64,000 nucleotides of DNA from Fremontodendron californicum (Eukaryota; Streptophyta; Magnoliopsida; Malvales; Malvaceae). The first letter of the stretch is position 1, and each line of letters starts with the position of its first letter. The DNA is taken from NCBI GenBank assembly GCA_030761205.1, contig JAULJL010000027.1, positions 1,307,001 to 1,371,000 on the forward strand, given 5' to 3'. Position numbers and translations under genes: made by a program. The notes under the pieces were generated by a model. That model did not search any database. It saw only the letters and a list, made by a program, of their open reading frames with translations, and was not told the DNA's origin. Positions 62,101 through 64,000 of this stretch are shown one piece after another.

Positions 62101-63202
62101 GTGGCATTACCTCTTGTTAATTGGGATTTTATTAAAAAAAAAAATTTTAACCAACATTTTGTTAATTTGTTCTGCTTTGCTAACAAGGCTGGTTTAAACT
62201 TTAAGATGAGCAATGTCGCTGGTTTAAACTTTAAGATGAGCAATGTCTTTTGGCATTGGATTCTGGTGGAAATCATCGCTACTTGATTCATTCAAGAGGT
62301 TATCAAGGCAATTGAGATCAAGAAAGAATCCATTTGGTAGCAGAGTGAATGGAACATATGGTGCTCAAGTTCCAAACACAGCCTGTCAAAGATCAAGACA
62401 ATTTATCATGGTCCACAAGCCTAATAAATCAACTTGGCTAATTAATTACCATTAAATTTGTGTACTCTACAAAATTATTCGGTCCCCAACATTGGGGCAT
62501 GGAAACCTCTTTCAGTCCAGCTGATAATCGACCTAAGCAAATTGAGTCACAGTTCTGAATTATCATATGTCTAAAATCCTGTCTCAACTCTCAAATTAAT
62601 AAGAAAGTGATGTTTGGCAATCTAATCATATGCAAAACAACTAGTAATTATTTAGCCTTATATCAGAATATTAAACTGTTTTTAAGAACAAGAAAACTGT
62701 CATAAGAGGAAAGGCAGTGCTGGCAAAAAGACAAGCAAATAGAGAAGGAACTTTCATCTATCGCTATCCTCTTTGTCCCATAATGACGGATGATAAAAGC
62801 TTGATTGCCACTGTTCGCATGGCCATCTGGGTTTTCATGTCTTTCCCATGTGCAAACAGACAAATGCTTCCAAAAAATCTATATATTATATTTTATCATA
62901 TAACCATTTCTACCCCATATTAACTAAAATAACTAAAATTGCATCTTTTTTTTTATAGTACTTCATTTCTTTTCAACATAAGAACTGTAACTCCAAACTG
63001 GAATGCCAGAGTATCTTTACAGGAATCTATAAGAACAGCTTTTATTAGATTGCTACTGATTACAAACTAAACAAAAAGCTGTTCAAAAGCTGTTTCTAAG
63101 GAGATAGATTGAGGACACAATGAACTTTAAGATTTGTGAAAACAAGTTAAATCAGACTTGGCAAAACACTTAATGTAGATTAGATATACAGCAAAATTAC
63201 AT
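59111..63202. other. Spacer and 3' flank of the ARM gene
   Basis: No gene recognised in about 4 kb. The short open frames near 62025-62455 and 62663-62923 match no family. The last few hundred bases probably include the 3' UTR of the ARM-repeat gene. Confidence 0.4.
62188..62247. repeat. Perfect 30-bp tandem duplication
   Basis: GCTGGTTTAAACTTTAAGAT and the ten bases after it occur twice in a row without mismatch. Confidence 0.95.
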
Positions 63203-64000
63203 TCAAGAATGCCAGAATCCACTCAGCATACTACGAAATCTATTCGTAGACAACTTCCTGACAAGTCTTTTGGCATCAGAAACTTCAGCTTCAGCAAGTT
63301 TCTCTATGTTTTTTAGATACCCAGAACTGGCAATTTTCCTTCTTCCACTATTGCAACTTGTCAAGGACATTAATATAGAGAGCAAGAGCTTTTTGTTACC
63401 TGAAATGCCCTCCTCTTGATCAAGCAATTGAAGAAGAAAGCCTATGTTTCTATCATCTTGAACAAATCTTTTTCGATTTTTAGAAACTGAAACCAAGCTA
63501 GAGAGTGCCTCGGTTGCCATTTCACGCACTTCGTATGACTTTGCATCAAGCAATTTGACAAGCTCGGGCATGAAACTGGCATCCCCCATTGCTTTTTTAG
63601 CTTCTTCTGATGCGCCACAAAGCCTAAATGTCACCTTCAATGCCAATTCTTGAACCGAAACCTCAGCATTGCGTAGGAAGAAAAATAATTGATCAATAAA
63701 CCCATAATTCATCAACATATTTATGCAGTTCTGTGAAGAAAAACATAAATTCTCAATTGCCCTTAATGCTACTTCTCTTGTTTTCGAAGAGGTAGCTGAT
63801 TTAGGATCCAAAACGCGTATTAATGCACGAATTCCCCCTTCTCTAACAACAATTTGACGAACTGATTCATCCCCAGAAGCTATATTTTGAAGGAACTCTA
63901 TTGAATTTATCTGCACAATTTCTTCTCTTGATCTTGAAAGCTTGATGAACGTTGAAATTATACCTTCCTCAACCATAAATCTCTTAATCTCTTCGACACC
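63203..64000 (-). CDS. Armadillo-repeat protein, C-terminal part (5' end beyond window)
   Basis: The frame is open from the right edge to the TAA/TGA-type stop at 63205-63203 and gives 265 residues with no intron. It is built of helical armadillo repeats: IVQINSIEFLQNIAS, SKTREVALRAIENLCF, SVQELALKVTFRLCG and SYEVREMATEALSSLV are recurrent 40-42-residue units. It ends KLSTNRFRSMLSGFWHS, a tail I associate with the Arabidopsis At1g01830/At2g45720 type of large ARM-only proteins. These proteins lack U-box or kinase domains and presumably act as protein-binding scaffolds; their partners are not established to my knowledge. The first visible ATG (63976) is internal because coding sequence continues upstream of it in frame. 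Confidence 0.85.
   Translation of the reverse strand, partial: GVEEIKRFMVEEGIISTFIKLSRSREEIVQINSIEFLQNIASGDESVRQIVVREGGIRALIRVLDPKSATSSKTREVALRAIENLCFSSQNCINMLMNYGFIDQLFFFLRNAEVSVQELALKVTFRLCGASEEAKKAMGDASFMPELVKLLDAKSYEVREMATEALSSLVSVSKNRKRFVQDDRNIGFLLQLLDQEEGISGNKKLLLSILMSLTSCNSGRRKIASSGYLKNIEKLAEAEVSDAKRLVRKLSTNRFRSMLSGFWHS

Noticed and set aside
1..64000. CRISPR arrays, operons, bacterial-type islands, tRNA or rRNA genes
   Set aside because: None seen. The DNA is plant nuclear; the regular repeats are transposons, tandem duplications or microsatellites.

Overview
The window is nuclear DNA of a flowering plant, a eudicot. The genes have short exons with GT-AG introns, the families are plant-specific (WRC-type JmjC protein, R2R3-MYB, STP hexose carrier, DUF3774 wound-induced proteins), and long AT-rich intergenic stretches carry MITEs, LINE remnants, a solo LTR and TA microsatellites. 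The species cannot be assigned. From memory, part of the gene content (SG11 MYB, AHL-type PAP phosphatase, VAP4-type MSP protein) matches Arabidopsis neighbourhoods around At5g54110-At5g54390 and At4g21440-At4g21450, so it is probably a rosid.

Layout. 1-453: 3' end of an ENT1-type nucleoside transporter with an apparent frameshifting deletion. 1755-2285: an intact LINE-type RNase H domain standing alone. 5048-10336 (+): a complete 12-exon JMJ24-like gene whose JmjC fold has lost all three Fe(II) ligands. 11848-14758 (-): an organellar ABC1/UbiB atypical kinase with a 168-bp tandem duplication in one intron. 15643-16193: a 533-bp Mutator-like MITE with a perfect 9-bp target-site duplication. 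16200-21820: gene-poor DNA with an isolated cluster of ACGTG motifs. 21821-23202 (-): an R2R3-MYB of subgroup 11 with ABRE/G-box motifs upstream. 24127-24753: a nested cluster of a 185-bp Mutator-like MITE family; another clean copy lies at 35384 and a degraded one near 40540. 28914-29239: an inverted copy of part of the AHL gene (30375-33666, -). 34068-34745: a LINE 3' end. 36221: a wound-induced protein gene. 38640-39630: a degenerate ACGACACG-rich repeat array. 41498-44118 (+): a VAP4-type MSP-domain protein. 45437: a second wound-induced-protein homologue with a divergent tail. 46381-46774 (+): a small secreted LysM protein. 48716-51465 (-): an STP-type hexose/H+ symporter. 58097-59110: a tandem duplication whose second unit is split by a solo LTR with a 5-bp TSD. 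63203-64000 (-): the 3' end of an armadillo-repeat protein running off the window.

The genes are independent plant loci, not a pathway or operon. Several have stress or ABA associations in their families (MYB subgroup 11, wound-induced proteins, PAP phosphatase). I found no novel multi-gene system. The most informative signals are the catalytically dead JmjC protein, the gene-derived inverted repeat at AHL, and three transposon insertions with exact target-site duplications.
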